From Prochlorococcus marinus str. MIT 9401 (GTDB taxonomy: Bacteria > Cyanobacteriota > Cyanobacteriia > PCC-6307 > Cyanobiaceae), in assembly GCF_000760095.1 (NCBI RefSeq), contig NZ_JNAR01000007.1, positions 1 to 57,421 of the forward strand: a stretch of 57,421 nt of DNA, given 5' to 3'. This document shows, in pieces, positions 1 through 20,825 of the stretch (position 1 is its first letter; the number at the start of each line of letters is the position of its first letter). The notes beneath the pieces were generated by a model. That model was given only the letters and a program-made list of their open reading frames with translations, did not search any database and was not told the DNA's origin. Both the position numbers and the translations under genes were made by a program.

Positions 1-1085
1 CCTGAAGTCCTTTGCCCACTGTATTTAGAATCAGCTCTAGTATTCATACCAGGCCTGTTGGGGGCACCAACTCTATTAGGCATGCCAGGTCTGTTGGGAG
101 CATCAGCTCTATTAGGCATACCAGGCCTATTGGGGGCACCAACTCTATTAGGCATGCCAGGTCTATTGGGAGCACCAGCTCTATTAGGCATGCCAGGCCT
201 GTTGGGAGCACCAGCTCTATTAGGATTTACTTGTTTAGTAAAGGAGCCTGACCTACCTTGATCTGATGGTTTGTTTCTTAATCCAGGTCTGTTGGGAGCA
301 TCAGCTCTATTAGGCATACCAGGTCTGTTAGGGCCACCAGTTCTGTTGGAGTTATTTTGTTTATAGGTAATGTTCTGCTTACTATTATTTTGCTTATTTG
401 AAGCATCTCTTCTTATTGGTGCGCCCACTAATTCAGGGGGATTTATTCTGTTATTAAAATTTTTTGTTTTAGGATTGTTCGTATTTTGATTAGGTTTGTT
501 TGGTAGTTGTCTTTTTTCTCCTGAATTGTGGATGCTCTTGGAAGGTTCATTATATTTATTGGTATTTGTATTTTGAGGCTTTGCAATTAGTTGAATAGGT
601 TGTTTTGGAGGACTTTTGATGGGTATATTTGTGTTTCGAATAGGGTTTTTATCTTGGTTGATATTTTTTGAAGTTTTACCCTTTATATTTTGATCTTTAA
701 GATTTGTTTGAGATTGTGAACTATTAACAATATTTGGTTTATTTGGATTCTTAAGTTGATTTGGAATTGTTTTTAAGCTTTCAGGCTTATTAAGAGGTTT
801 TATCAATAATGGCTTATTCTTTGAACTATCTTTAAGAGGTTTATCTTTTTTGTTTTGTTTGTAATTATCTTTTTTAATTGAAGGTTTATTAATAGAAAGT
901 ATTTGTTTATCTGAATTCTTTGTCTTAATAAGATTTTTTATTTTGTTTGCATCCTCTGTACTAATAGAACTACTATGACTTTTTACTGAAATTGAAAGTT
1001 TTTGAGCGGCATCCAATATATCTTTATTTTCCAGATTTAAGTCTCTGGAAAGTTCGTAAATTCTGATTTTATCGCTGATAGTCAT
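1..1085 (-). CDS. infB: Translation initiation factor IF-2, N-terminal part (cut by window edge)
   Basis: Reading leftward from an ATG at 1085-1083, the frame stays open to base 1, giving about 361 residues. It begins [20 protein letters not shown], the small IF-2 N-terminal fold found in cyanobacterial IF-2. A long, low-complexity, basic linker rich in Asn, Lys, Pro and Gln follows, ending in Pro-Asn-Arg-Pro-Gly repeats. The GTPase, which places initiator fMet-tRNA on the 30S subunit, lies beyond the left edge, so it is inferred rather than seen. The identification rests on the N-terminus, the linker type and the order rimP-nusA-ylxR-infB, conserved in many bacteria. The gap after ylxR is 47 bp, so this should be the last visible gene of that operon. 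Confidence 0.9.
   Translation of the reverse strand, partial: MTISDKIRIYELSRDLNLENKDILDAAQKLSISVKSHSSSISTEDANKIKNLIKTKNSDKQILSINKPSIKKDNYKQNKKDKPLKDSSKNKPLLIKPLNKPESLKTIPNQLKNPNKPNIVNSSQSQTNLKDQNIKGKTSKNINQDKNPIRNTNIPIKSPPKQPIQLIAKPQNTNTNKYNEPSKSIHNSGEKRQLPNKPNQNTNNPKTKNFNNRINPPELVGAPIRRDASNKQNNSKQNITYKQNNSNRTGGPNRPGMPNRADAPNRPGLRNKPSDQGRSGSFTKQVNPNRAGAPNRPGMPNRAGAPNRPGMPNRVGAPNRPGMPNRADAPNRPGMPNRVGAPNRPGMNTRADSKYSGQRTS
49..351 (-). repeat. 36-bp tandem repeats inside the infB linker
   Basis: Five contiguous 36-bp units lie at 49-84, 85-120, 121-156, 157-192 and 193-228. A sixth is at 283-318 and a partial seventh at 319-351, after a 54-bp interruption. On the coding strand each unit encodes a 12-residue block, [12 protein letters not shown] with A/V and G/D variants. 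The units at 85-120 and 283-318 are identical in all 36 bases. Units 49-84 and 121-156 differ by one base. Such DNA-level identity points to recent duplication or gene conversion rather than selection on protein composition alone. Confidence 0.92.
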
Positions 1086-1132
1086 TTAATCTAATTTGTA
1101 CTCTTTTAAAAATTAAAGAGGATTTAATTTAA

Positions 1133-1414
1133 TTATATTCCCTTATTGGGATAGTCATTAAAGCTTGTAATTTCTTTTTCAAAAATTTCAATAAATTCAG
1201 GTTTTAAAAATATTTTTAGAGCTTTTTGAAGCTTTTTTTTAATCTTGGAATCTGAGTAACACTTTTTTGACTTGCAAATGTAAGCGGATCGACCCATTCC
1301 CTTAAAAAACATAATGCCATGCTTATGGTCATTAGTAATCTTTAAAAGATTGTTCCTGTCATATGTTTTTCTACATGAAATACATAAACGCATCACAGGA
1401 TTTTGTTGTGTCAC
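1133..1414 (-). CDS. ylxR: YlxR/RnpM-family RNA-binding protein
   Basis: A 93-residue basic protein of the YlxR (DUF448) family, a small RNA-binding fold encoded between nusA and infB in many bacteria. In some Firmicutes it has been reported to bind RNase P RNA and modulate it. The family's paired cysteines (C11, C14) and the glycine-arginine loop with Cys (GRSAYIC, residues 41-47) are visible. C52 could complete a cysteine cluster. The start is GTG at 1414-1412, overlapping the nusA stop as GTGA, which indicates translational coupling. An ATG seven codons in (1393) is the alternative. The lysine-rich C-terminus fits nucleic-acid binding. Confidence 0.88.
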   Translation of the reverse strand: MTQQNPVMRLCISCRKTYDRNNLLKITNDHKHGIMFFKGMGRSAYICKSKKCYSDSKIKKKLQKALKIFLKPEFIEIFEKEITSFNDYPNKGI

Positions 1415-2814
1415 CTTTCTCTCTCCTCTAGGGAGGATATCTCACTATCTTGAAGAGTATCTAATTCTTCATTATCTGAGAAAGGTTCTTCATCGTATTG
1501 TTCTTCTCCATATTCTTGATGATCTTCAGGAAGGGGGTAAAGTTCTCTTAATCTTGCATCCTCTGCAGCTCGTGCAGCTTGTTCAGCCTCTAACCTTAGT
1601 TCAGCTTCTCGCTGGAGATTCTCTTCATTTTCCCTTTGAATGATTAATTCAGATACTGCAGCATCTTCTGATTCTTGATCGTATTCATGTGAGTTTTTAA
1701 CATCAATCTTCCAACCAGTTAATCTTGCAGCTAGCCTCACATTTTGTCCCTCTCTACCAATTGCGAGACTTAATTGATCAGGAGGAACTAGTACATGCGC
1801 ATGTTGCCCAGCTGGATCAACTAATCTCACTAAATCAACTTTTGCAGGACTTAATGAATTTAAAATATACTGAATAGGATCAGGTGACCATTTAATAACA
1901 TCAATTTTTTCTCCTCTCAATTCATTTACCACTTGTTGAATTCTCGCCCCCCTGGCACCAATACAGGCACCTACAGGGTCAACCTCTTGTTCGACACTAT
2001 CAACAGCTACTTTTGTTCTTGGCCCAACAGCTCTCGAAGGAGGGTTCGCTTCTCTTGAAACAGCAACAATTTTTACTGTACCTTCTTGAATTTCCGGGAC
2101 TTCATTTTCAAATAAATAAACTACTAATCCAGCATTTGCTCTACTAACAAAAAGTTGTGGTCCTTTTCTAGCTATTTCACTAACTTCTTTTAAAAATACT
2201 TTAAAAGTTGCGTTCGCTCTATAATTATCATTTGGTAATTGATCTCTTTTGGGAAGTTCGGCCTCTACTTCAGGTCTACCTATGCCAGAACTAACTCCCA
2301 TAATGACTGACTGTCTTTCAAATCTTATAACTCTTGCTGTTAAAACAGGATCTTCCATATCTGCAAATTCTTCCTGGATCATTTTTCTTTGTTGATCTCT
2401 TAATTTTTGGGCTAAAACTTGCTTCGTTGTTGATGCAGCCATTCGCCCAAAATCCTCTTTTTCTGGAGTAACGTCTAAAACAACCGTGTCACCTATTTGA
2501 GCATCATCCGCGACTTGTTTAACTTCTACTAAAGATATTTGATGATCTTCGCTTTCTACTTCTTCCACAATTACCTTACTAGAAAGTATCCTATAACCTT
2601 CTTCTTCTAAATCTAGGCCAACATCAAAATTACTAAAATATTCTTCATCAAATGGATCTTCATCAACCCCAATGTAAAAAGTTTTTCTGTATTTTTCATA
2701 TCCTTTTAGTAAAGCTTCGCGTAAGGCTACTTCCACGATATTAGGAGGCAACTTTTTTTCCTCACTAATGTCTTCAATGAGATTGTTTAAACCTGGGAGA
2801 ATAACTAATGCCAT
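1411..2814 (-). CDS. nusA: Transcription termination/antitermination factor NusA
   Basis: 467 residues. NusA binds RNA polymerase and nascent RNA, and controls pausing, termination and antitermination. Domains in order: the polymerase-binding N-terminal domain (1-150), an S1 RNA-binding domain (about 155-225), and two KH domains with GxxG loops GARG (286-289) and GREG (353-356). The last 80 residues or so are highly acidic and probably helical, replacing the AR repeats of E. coli NusA, as is usual outside proteobacteria. It follows rimP by 32 bp and overlaps ylxR by 4 bp, the classical nusA operon order. Confidence 0.97.
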   Translation of the reverse strand: MALVILPGLNNLIEDISEEKKLPPNIVEVALREALLKGYEKYRKTFYIGVDEDPFDEEYFSNFDVGLDLEEEGYRILSSKVIVEEVESEDHQISLVEVKQVADDAQIGDTVVLDVTPEKEDFGRMAASTTKQVLAQKLRDQQRKMIQEEFADMEDPVLTARVIRFERQSVIMGVSSGIGRPEVEAELPKRDQLPNDNYRANATFKVFLKEVSEIARKGPQLFVSRANAGLVVYLFENEVPEIQEGTVKIVAVSREANPPSRAVGPRTKVAVDSVEQEVDPVGACIGARGARIQQVVNELRGEKIDVIKWSPDPIQYILNSLSPAKVDLVRLVDPAGQHAHVLVPPDQLSLAIGREGQNVRLAARLTGWKIDVKNSHEYDQESEDAAVSELIIQRENEENLQREAELRLEAEQAARAAEDARLRELYPLPEDHQEYGEEQYDEEPFSDNEELDTLQDSEISSLEERER

Positions 2815-2846
2815 CTATGATGGGAGAATTGAATAATGGTTGATAA

Positions 2847-3359
2847 TTAATCTTGTAATGTACAAAGACTAATCTTTAGTACTTCATCAAAGGGGATTTT
2901 TTTTATCTTACCTTTTATGTTAATGGCTAAATAATCTTTAGACTTTTCATAAAGTAAACCATTCAGAAATTTTATTTTTGAATTCTTTTGGTTTAACTCA
3001 ACATTAACTGGAAAACCCTTAAAAGTTTTGAAGTCTCTTTCTGAGGTTAATTCATCACTGACCCCTTGACTACTAATTTCTAACACATATGAACAATTTA
3101 TAAGATTTGAATTCTCTATTTCTTCAGAAGCTGGTGCATTAAATTGTGCACAATCATCAAGTGAAATATCATCACCATTAGTTTTTTTAATAATAATCTC
3201 TAAAACTATTGGATTTTGATTAGTTTGCACATTTAGACTGCACATTTCAAAATTCCATATATTGGCAACTTTTTTTAATAGAGTTTCTAATTTAATTTTG
3301 TTTTCTTTATTCAAATGTTTTTTTGATAAAAAGTGATCTAGCTTGATTTTCACATACAA
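2847..3359 (-). CDS. rimP: Ribosome maturation factor RimP
   Basis: 170 residues, slightly longer than the usual 150-160. RimP is needed for maturation of the 30S ribosomal subunit. An N-terminal alpha/beta domain contains the family pattern around [20 protein letters not shown] (about residues 90-109), a degenerate form of the usual LEVSSPGLDRPL motif. A small SH3-like C-terminal domain ends near [10 protein letters not shown]. The position as first gene before nusA strongly supports the call. A 115-bp divergent region separates it from the protease gene and must hold promoters for both. Confidence 0.88.
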   Translation of the reverse strand: MYVKIKLDHFLSKKHLNKENKIKLETLLKKVANIWNFEMCSLNVQTNQNPIVLEIIIKKTNGDDISLDDCAQFNAPASEEIENSNLINCSYVLEISSQGVSDELTSERDFKTFKGFPVNVELNQKNSKIKFLNGLLYEKSKDYLAINIKGKIKKIPFDEVLKISLCTLQD

Positions 3360-3474
3360 AAAAGTTTTTTCTATAAAAAATTCAAAAATTTGTATTTTAT
3401 GGATGTAAACAAAAAAGCAACGATAATATCTTTATTCAATTAGATTTGTTTAATAGTTGGAAATTATTAAATAA

Positions 3475-4605
<1,131 letters not shown>

Positions 4606-4651
4606 ATCACCCATTGAAATTAAATAATTTATAACCTTAGAAAAAAAGATT

Positions 4652-5365
4652 TTGGATTCACAAACTCAAATGAAACAAATAGTTGCTGATGCAGCAATTA
4701 AAGAAGTAAAGAGTGACATGATTCTGGGATTAGGTTCTGGATCTACAGCTGCCCTTATGATTCAAAGCCTCGCCGCTGAAATTCGTTCTGGAAAACTCAA
4801 AAATATCAGAGGTGTTGCAACTTCCTTTCAATCTGAAGTTTTAGCGCTGGATCTGGATATTCCGCTTATCGATTTAGCTTCTGTTCCTCAAATTGATTTA
4901 GCTATTGATGGGGCTGATGAGGTTGATCCAGGATTTCAATTAATCAAAGGGGGAGGAGCCTGCCATGTTAGAGAAAAGTTAGTGGCATCTAGGGCTAATC
5001 AATTGTTGATTGTTGTCGATGAAACAAAACTTGTACAAAACTTAAATTTATCTTTTCCTTTGCCTGTAGAGGTCCTTCCAAATGCATGGAAACAAGTTCA
5101 GGAAGTGATTTCAGAAATGAACGGCGTTTCTAACTTAAGAATGGCAACTAAAAAAGCTGGCCCAGTTGTTACTGATCAGGGTAATTTAATCCTAGATGTA
5201 TTGTTTAATGATGGGATTAAAAATCCAAAAGATATTGAAATGAGTATTAATAATATTCCAGGAGTTTTAGAAAACGGATTATTCGTTGACCTTACAGATA
5301 AAGTTTTGGTTGGTAAAATCGAAAAAAATATCCCAGTTGTCTATTCTCCTTCAAAAGTTGGTTAA
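4652..5365 (+). CDS. rpiA: Ribose-5-phosphate isomerase A
   Basis: 237 residues. It interconverts ribose-5-phosphate and ribulose-5-phosphate in the Calvin and pentose phosphate cycles. Motifs of the RpiA family: LGLGSGSTA (25-33, phosphate binding), DGADEVD (86-92) and [12 protein letters not shown], holding the catalytic-type Lys99 and Glu108. The start is taken at a TTG (4652). An ATG six codons downstream (4670) is possible but would remove part of the first helix. Its stop codon shares a TTAA with the stop of convergent hisD. Confidence 0.95.
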   Translation: MDSQTQMKQIVADAAIKEVKSDMILGLGSGSTAALMIQSLAAEIRSGKLKNIRGVATSFQSEVLALDLDIPLIDLASVPQIDLAIDGADEVDPGFQLIKGGGACHVREKLVASRANQLLIVVDETKLVQNLNLSFPLPVEVLPNAWKQVQEVISEMNGVSNLRMATKKAGPVVTDQGNLILDVLFNDGIKNPKDIEMSINNIPGVLENGLFVDLTDKVLVGKIEKNIPVVYSPSKVG

Positions 5366-6648
5366 TCTTCAAATCTTATTTGCACTGAGTTAGCGTGACT
5401 ATGTAAACCCTCACTTTTGGCAAGATTAATAATATCAAGACTATTAACTTTTAAACTCTCTTCATTAAATTCTATTATTGAAGTATTTTTCATAAAAGTT
5501 TCAACCCCTAAAGAACCGCTAAATCTAGAATTTCCTGACGTCGGTAAAGTATGGTTTGGTCCAGCAAGATAATCTCCAACAGCTTCTGGGGTCCATTTCC
5601 CTAAAAATATTGCTCCTGCATTTTCTATACCTTCAAGAATTTTTTTTGAATTTAAAGCTATTATTTCTAAGTGTTCTGGAGCAAAGTTATTGCTTAGTTC
5701 AATACATGATTCATAATTCTCGCAAATAACAATTAATCCCCAATTTTTTATTGATTGCATACAAATTTCTTTTCTTGGATGATCATCAATTTTTTTATAA
5801 ATTTCCTCTAAAACTTCTTCTGCTTGAATTTTTGATGTAGTTAAGAGTATTGAAGAAGCTAAAGGATCATGTTCCGCCTGCGCCAGTAGATCAGATGCTA
5901 TATGAGTGCTTTGAGCTGTTTCATCTGCAATGATTAATATTTCACTTGGACCCGCTAAAGAATCTATTCCTGTAGAACCATAAATAAGTTTTTTAGCAGT
6001 AGTTACATAAATATTTCCTGGACCTGTAATAACATCAACTTTATTGATTTGATTTGTCCCAAATGCTAAAGCTCCTATTGCTTGAGCTCCTCCAATTCTA
6101 AAAACTTTATTAATCCCTGATAAGTAAGCTGCAGCTAAAACAGTTTTGTTTATTTTTCCTTCTTTGTTGCCAGGAGATACCATCATAATTTGTTCTACTC
6201 CTGCTACTTTTGCAGGTATTGCATTCATTAATACAGTACTTGGATAAGCAGCTCTACCTCCAGGGATATAAATTCCTGCATTCTTCACTGGTCTCCATTT
6301 TCTGGTGACCGTATCACCGTGCTCCCCTTTTATAGTGAAAGATGATGGAATTTCTTTCTCATGAAATTTTTTAATTCTTTTATGAGCCACTTCAAGTGAT
6401 CGCTTTAAATTGCTATCAATTTCATTCCATGCATCTTTTATGTGTTCTTCACAAACATGCATTGGTTCAGGATTGAAACCATCAAATTTTTTAGTATATT
6501 CTTTTACTGCAGAGTCTCCAAAATGCTTTACTTTCTGAAGAATTTCTTCGACAACTAAATTTATTTTGTTATTATTTTCTAAATTAGTTCGAGTAGAAAT
6601 CCTTTCTAATTCTTGGATAGCGTCCGTTTTATTTTTTATGATCTTCAT
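5362..6648 (-). CDS. hisD: Histidinol dehydrogenase
   Basis: 428 residues, the usual length. HisD is the last enzyme of histidine synthesis, oxidising L-histidinol to histidine in two NAD-dependent steps. By alignment with the E. coli enzyme, the zinc ligands are Gln257, His260, Asp359 and His418, and the catalytic pair is Glu325-His326 in NFAPEHLEI. The Rossmann-type segment [12 protein letters not shown] is at 209-220. It stands alone, without other his genes, as is common in cyanobacteria where the his genes are scattered. It diverges from rpsT across about 120 bp. Confidence 0.97.
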   Translation of the reverse strand: MKIIKNKTDAIQELERISTRTNLENNNKINLVVEEILQKVKHFGDSAVKEYTKKFDGFNPEPMHVCEEHIKDAWNEIDSNLKRSLEVAHKRIKKFHEKEIPSSFTIKGEHGDTVTRKWRPVKNAGIYIPGGRAAYPSTVLMNAIPAKVAGVEQIMMVSPGNKEGKINKTVLAAAYLSGINKVFRIGGAQAIGALAFGTNQINKVDVITGPGNIYVTTAKKLIYGSTGIDSLAGPSEILIIADETAQSTHIASDLLAQAEHDPLASSILLTTSKIQAEEVLEEIYKKIDDHPRKEICMQSIKNWGLIVICENYESCIELSNNFAPEHLEIIALNSKKILEGIENAGAIFLGKWTPEAVGDYLAGPNHTLPTSGNSRFSGSLGVETFMKNTSIIEFNEESLKVNSLDIINLAKSEGLHSHANSVQIRFED

Positions 6649-6769
6649 ATTCTTGAATTTTTCAAATTGAAAGGCAAGAAACTAAATCAATACCCCCTCT
6701 AGATTATATATTATTGATTTGTTGTCGAACTATTTGTTATGATATAGTTTCACTCTTATTCTATACTCT

Positions 6770-7063
6770 GTGGCCAATAACAAATCAGCAAAAAAGAGAA
6801 TACAAATTGCGGAAAGAAATCGTTTAATTAATAAATCATATAAATCTACGGTAAGAACTTTGACTAAAAAAACATTAGAGAGTTGCGAAAAATATAAAAA
6901 AGAGCCTAATGAAGAAAATAAAAATTTAGTTAAAACAAGTCTTAATAAAGCTTTTAGTTTAATTGATAAAGCAGTTAAAAAAAATGTCCTTCATAAAAAT
7001 AACGGAGCTAATAAAAAATCAAAAATTAACAATTTAGTAAAAACTACACTCACCACAAAATAA
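6770..7063 (+). CDS. rpsT: 30S ribosomal protein S20
   Basis: 97 residues, extremely lysine-rich, beginning MANNKSAKKRIQIAERNR as in S20 proteins, which bind the 5' and 3' minor domains of 16S rRNA. It starts at GTG (6770). No upstream ATG in frame fits, and the second codon GCC matches the conserved start. A promoter should lie in the 6649-6769 gap; TATAGT at 6743-6748 is a candidate -10, but I see no convincing -35. It is followed 17 bp later by tatD. Confidence 0.95.
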   Translation: MANNKSAKKRIQIAERNRLINKSYKSTVRTLTKKTLESCEKYKKEPNEENKNLVKTSLNKAFSLIDKAVKKNVLHKNNGANKKSKINNLVKTTLTTK

Positions 7064-7080
7064 AAAGACAGAAAATAATT

Positions 7081-7890
7081 ATGAGCGATATTGAACTCAT
7101 AGACTCCCACTGTCATTTGATATTTGAAAATTTTGAAAAAGATCTTGAAGATGTTGTTTTAAGGTTACGTTCAAAAGGTGTAAAAAAAATAGTTCACGCT
7201 TGTTGTGAATTAACAGAGATACCTAAGTTGAAAAAAATATCCAATGAATTCGATGAAATTTACTATTCAGTAGGTTTACATCCATTAGAAGCAAAAAAAT
7301 GGGAACTAAGTTCGCAATCTCTATTAAGAAGATCAGCTCAAGAAGATAGAAGAGTAGTAGCTATTGGGGAATTAGGCTTGGATTTTTTTAAAAATGAAAA
7401 TAAAACTCAACAAATTGATGCTCTTCTTCCTCAAATGGAATTAGCTTATGAACTTGATTTGCCTGTAATTATTCATTGTAGAGATGCTGCAAAAGAAATG
7501 ATAAAAATTTGTACTGATCTTTCTAGACAAGGACAATGTCCTAAGGGCGTTCTTCATTGCTGGACAGGAACTCCAAAAGAAATGCAGCAATTTCTGGATC
7601 TTGGTTTTTATATTAGTTTTAGCGGAATAGTAACTTTCCCTAAAGCACTTGAAATTCATGAGTGTGCCAAATTGGTTCCAAATGATAAATACTTAATTGA
7701 AACTGACGCACCTTTTTTAGCCCCTGTTCCTCATAGAGGTAAAAGAAATGAACCTGCATTTGTTGAAAATGTTGCAAGTTTTTTGGCAGAGTTAAGATCT
7801 ACAGATTTAAATACGATCGCTAAACAGTCATCCCACAATGCTGAAGATTTGTTTAAATTTGACTTGTTAAATAGACATCGCAGCTGCTAG
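7081..7890 (+). CDS. tatD: TatD-family metal-dependent hydrolase
   Basis: 269 residues, a TIM-barrel hydrolase of the amidohydrolase superfamily. Members have metal-dependent 3'-5' exonuclease/DNase activity, and D-tyrosyl-tRNA deacylase in some. Metal ligands are visible: His10 and His12 in DSHCHL, Glu97 in GELGLD, His132 in IIHCRDA, His159 in LHCWTG and Asp209 in ETDAP. No N-terminal extension is present. It probably shares a transcript with rpsT, while the 176-bp gap to rpoB suggests a separate promoter for the polymerase operon. The physiological substrate cannot be read from sequence. Confidence 0.9.
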   Translation: MSDIELIDSHCHLIFENFEKDLEDVVLRLRSKGVKKIVHACCELTEIPKLKKISNEFDEIYYSVGLHPLEAKKWELSSQSLLRRSAQEDRRVVAIGELGLDFFKNENKTQQIDALLPQMELAYELDLPVIIHCRDAAKEMIKICTDLSRQGQCPKGVLHCWTGTPKEMQQFLDLGFYISFSGIVTFPKALEIHECAKLVPNDKYLIETDAPFLAPVPHRGKRNEPAFVENVASFLAELRSTDLNTIAKQSSHNAEDLFKFDLLNRHRSC

Positions 7891-8066
7891 TATTAAAAAT
7901 TACTGGCAATTTTCCTTAATTTTTTGTTTTTACTTTTTTAAAATTAATTTTTTTGTTGAAATCGAGATTTATTGATTGATTTTACATTCAAAAAAAAGTA
8001 GAAAGCATAATTATTGAGTAAATTAAAGGTAAATAGTAAATCTCTCATAATCGCAGGTTTTCTTGG

Positions 8067-13303
<5,237 letters not shown>

Positions 13304-13332
13304 TTTCCAAAAAACTATTAACTTTCACTTAA

Positions 13333-17439
<4,107 letters not shown>

Positions 17440-17469
17440 ATATTTTCTTTTATTATTTTTAGTGACTAG

Positions 17470-17646
<177 letters not shown>

Positions 17647-17662
17647 AATTAGTTTTAACTAA

Positions 17663-18721
<1,059 letters not shown>

Positions 18722-18770
18722 TATTTTCTAAGAAAAATTTTTTTAAAATTCTATTAAACAGGTTATTATT

Positions 18771-18917
18771 ATGTTAATTAATTTCAAATCTTTGGGTTTT
18801 ATCAAGACAAAAATTGTACCTTTGGCTATCGTCGCACTTTTTGGGATTGCTTTCTTTGCAGTAAGCGCAAGAATTTGGTTGCCAGGAGATATGATGTCTC
18901 CTGCTCCCATGAATTAA
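18771..18917 (+). CDS. Small single-span membrane protein, function unknown
   Basis: A 48-residue gene. It has a basic N-terminus (FKSLGFIKTK), one hydrophobic helix (about 16-33) and a short Pro/Met-rich tail ending MMSPAPMN. The basic segment before the helix predicts N-in, C-out topology. I do not recognise a named family. It resembles the many one-helix photosystem or membrane-complex subunits of cyanobacteria in size and shape, but carries no HLIP or Psb/Psa motif I can identify. The intact frame, sensible start and neat fit between rlmN (49 bp) and the HEAT-repeat gene (19 bp) support it as real. Confidence 0.7.
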   Translation: MLINFKSLGFIKTKIVPLAIVALFGIAFFAVSARIWLPGDMMSPAPMN

Positions 18918-18936
18918 TATTTTTAATTTTTTGAAA

Positions 18937-19704
18937 ATGACAAAAAATAATGATCCTAATAAAGAAAGCTTGGCTGAAATAGCAGTTGACCCAGATGTTT
19001 TAGCAAGAGAATTGGCCCTAGATATTGAAATAGATCCTTTGGATCAAATTGATGAAGATTCTTTTTCAAAAGGTTTAAACATAACCCAAGAGTGTAATGA
19101 AGCTTTAAAAATGCTAAAAGGTAACAGAGAAGAAAGAATACAGGGCTTAAGAATATTTTGTGAATATAGAGATCAAAGGTCTTTCCCTCTTTTATTACCA
19201 TTATTGGATCAGCCTTGTCCTGTTGAGAGAATGAGTGCGGTTTATGCTTTAGGTCGTAATCCATGTCCCAGTGCAGTTCAAAAACTTGTAAGTCTTTTGG
19301 AAACTGACGATAATGCTTATGTCAGAAGAGCGACGGCATGGAGTTTGGCTAATTATGATAACGAAATTGTTTTAAAGCCATTAATAAATGCTTTAAAAAA
19401 TGATGTAGCTGCGGTAAGGTTATGGTCATCTAGTTCTTTAGCTGAAATCGGAAATGTTTCTTTGGAAAACGCTCAATTAGCAGCTGAACAGCTTTTAATT
19501 AGTTTAAATATTGATAATGAACCAGGAGTAAGAAGTAATTGTATTTGGTCATTGTGTAGATTGTACGAAAAGTTAAACAATTCATTTCAAGAAAGTTTCA
19601 TTGATGAATGCACAAAGATAGCTCTTTTTGATAAAGAGCCATCCGTTATGGAAGAAGCAAAAACTGCCTTAGATTCAATGGGGATGCAGGGTTTTTATAA
19701 TTAA
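18937..19704 (+). CDS. HEAT-repeat protein (PBS-lyase-like repeats)
   Basis: 255 residues from ATG 18937; a TTG two codons upstream is possible. After an acidic N-terminus of about 45 residues come helical repeats of the PBS-lyase HEAT type, about 30 residues each, such as ERMSAVYALGRNP, AYVRRATAWSLANY and AAVRLWSSSSLAEIG. These form a protein-binding solenoid. In cyanobacteria such proteins include phycobilin lyases, NblB and the iron-sulfur-linked IaiH. High-light Prochlorococcus lacks phycobilisomes, so a lyase role seems unlikely. An IaiH-like protein-protein role is possible but unproven. Confidence 0.85.
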   Translation: MTKNNDPNKESLAEIAVDPDVLARELALDIEIDPLDQIDEDSFSKGLNITQECNEALKMLKGNREERIQGLRIFCEYRDQRSFPLLLPLLDQPCPVERMSAVYALGRNPCPSAVQKLVSLLETDDNAYVRRATAWSLANYDNEIVLKPLINALKNDVAAVRLWSSSSLAEIGNVSLENAQLAAEQLLISLNIDNEPGVRSNCIWSLCRLYEKLNNSFQESFIDECTKIALFDKEPSVMEEAKTALDSMGMQGFYN

Positions 19705-19831
19705 ATATCATTTTTTTCTATCAGAACTCTTCTAAAAAAAATTTAATTTATTAGATATTCAATATAAAAAGTAAAATTAATTAACTTGTACCAACTGAAA
19801 CAAAAAAATTTCGTTATTCTATGTAAAGTAA

Positions 19832-19846
19832 AAGTACTTTGTACTT
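19832..19846. promoter_or_regulatory. 15-bp inverted repeat before the DUF2997/ycf35 genes
   Basis: AAGTAC-TTT-GTACTT is a perfect 6-bp inverted repeat with a 3-bp centre, ending 7 bp before the ATG at 19854. A TATTCT at 19815-19820 could be the -10, which would put the repeat just downstream of the start point, a usual repressor position. It resembles the published cyanobacterial LexA box (AGTAC-N4-GTACT) but is one base shorter, so LexA binding is doubtful. Confidence 0.4.
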
Positions 19847-19853
19847 GAGTTTA

Positions 19854-20069
19854 ATGCCTCAAAAAACATTGAGATTCAAAATTCATCAAGATGGAAGAGT
19901 AGAAGAGACTGTTGAGGGATTTAGTGGTAATTCATGCGAAGAAGCTACAAAAAATCTTGAAGATGCTCTTGGTAAAGTAACAGTTAAGAATAAAACATCT
20001 GATGCTTTCATCTCTAATCAAAATGAAAAACTAAAACAATTTAACAACGGATCTAATGTCACATTTTAG
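19854..20069 (+). CDS. DUF2997-family small protein
   Basis: 71 residues from ATG 19854 (PQKTLRFKIHQDGRVEETVE). The N-terminal half matches the DUF2997 pattern: a beta strand, then DGRVEE and a Gly, then a Cys near residue 27. A longer reading from TTG 19839 adds five residues but would start inside the inverted repeat, so the ATG is preferred. It overlaps ycf35 by 14 bp, implying coupled translation. DUF2997 and DUF1257 (Ycf35) genes tend to occur together, consistent with joint function, but the role is unknown. Confidence 0.8.
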   Translation: MPQKTLRFKIHQDGRVEETVEGFSGNSCEEATKNLEDALGKVTVKNKTSDAFISNQNEKLKQFNNGSNVTF

Positions 20070-20448
20070 TACTATTAAAACTCAGCTTAAAGAAGCAGAG
20101 CCATTAATTATGGCTTTAAATAATCTTGGTTATCCAATTAATCAAGAAGAAAAATTTGTCAGAGGCTACAGAGGTAAGTTTACTGCTGTTGATATAAGCT
20201 TAAATTTACCTGGTGATACCAAAGTTGGCTTTAAATGGGACAATCAATCAAATGCTTATGAATTAGTTACTGACCTAGATCTATGGAAACTTGAGATCCC
20301 AGTAGAAAGATTTATTTCAAAAATTACTCAAATGTATGCTTACCAAACAATTATTTCCAAAACAAAAGAGGAGGGCTACCAAATCGTAGAACAAAAAAAT
20401 AAAAATGATGGTTCAATCGAATTGGTTTTAACCAAGTGGGAAAGCTGA
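20056..20448 (+). CDS. ycf35: Ycf35 (DUF1257 protein)
   Basis: 130 residues starting MSHFSTIKTQL, the typical start of Ycf35, a protein conserved in cyanobacteria and in red-algal and other plastid genomes. The body is alpha/beta, with conserved segments YRGKFTAVDISL (57-68), GFKWD (76-80) and a C-terminal tract around MYAYQTI. No catalytic motif is evident. The function is not established in any organism I know of. It is flanked by DUF2997 upstream (14-bp overlap) and a ferredoxin 9 bp downstream, so all three probably share one mRNA. Confidence 0.9.
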   Translation: MSHFSTIKTQLKEAEPLIMALNNLGYPINQEEKFVRGYRGKFTAVDISLNLPGDTKVGFKWDNQSNAYELVTDLDLWKLEIPVERFISKITQMYAYQTIISKTKEEGYQIVEQKNKNDGSIELVLTKWES

Positions 20449-20457
20449 TATTAGACT

Positions 20458-20817
20458 ATGGATTCTATAGATCCATTTGATGATGTTGTAGGCAATATTG
20501 AAATTACAGGTAGGGAGCCTGTACTAGGTGGTCAGTTAGCTGAGAAGGCTGTATGGGTTGATGAGTCTAGATGTATTGGTTGTCAGTACTGTGTACACGT
20601 AGCTTCGAATACTTTTTTGGTTGATGAATTTCATGGTAGGAGTCGAGCTATGAGACAAGATGGAGATAGTTCTGATGTTATACAAGAAGCTATAGATACT
20701 TGCCCTGTTGATTGTATTCACTGGGTAAAGTTTGAAGAATTGGATGATTTAGAGAATAGCCTTGATAGGGATATGTTTCAATCATTTGGCAAACCACCAA
20801 GAATGAATAAGCATTAA
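20458..20817 (+). CDS. 4Fe-4S ferredoxin
   Basis: 119 residues. Cys39, Cys42 and Cys45 (CIGCQYC) plus Cys82 in TCPVDCIHWV give the CxxCxxC...CP set for one 4Fe-4S cluster; Cys86 is a further cysteine. The tryptophan next to the second motif and the overall length suit the cyanobacterial/plant DnaJ-associated or bacterial-type single-cluster ferredoxins rather than photosynthetic 2Fe-2S PetF. It lies 9 bp after ycf35 and 8 bp before an aldo/keto reductase, suggesting electron transfer to or from a neighbour. The partner is not known. Confidence 0.88.
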   Translation: MDSIDPFDDVVGNIEITGREPVLGGQLAEKAVWVDESRCIGCQYCVHVASNTFLVDEFHGRSRAMRQDGDSSDVIQEAIDTCPVDCIHWVKFEELDDLENSLDRDMFQSFGKPPRMNKH

Positions 20818-20825
20818 TTTAAAAA

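Noticed and set aside
12-261. Two open frames on the plus strand with repetitive Leu/Gly or Ser/Arg sequence
   Set aside because: They are shadows of the 36-bp repeats of infB on the other strand. Any frame through such repeats stays open, and the encoded sequence resembles no real protein.
19839-19853. TTG start giving a 76-residue DUF2997 protein
   Set aside because: It lies inside the inverted repeat, and the extra residues do not match the family start. ATG 19854 fits better.
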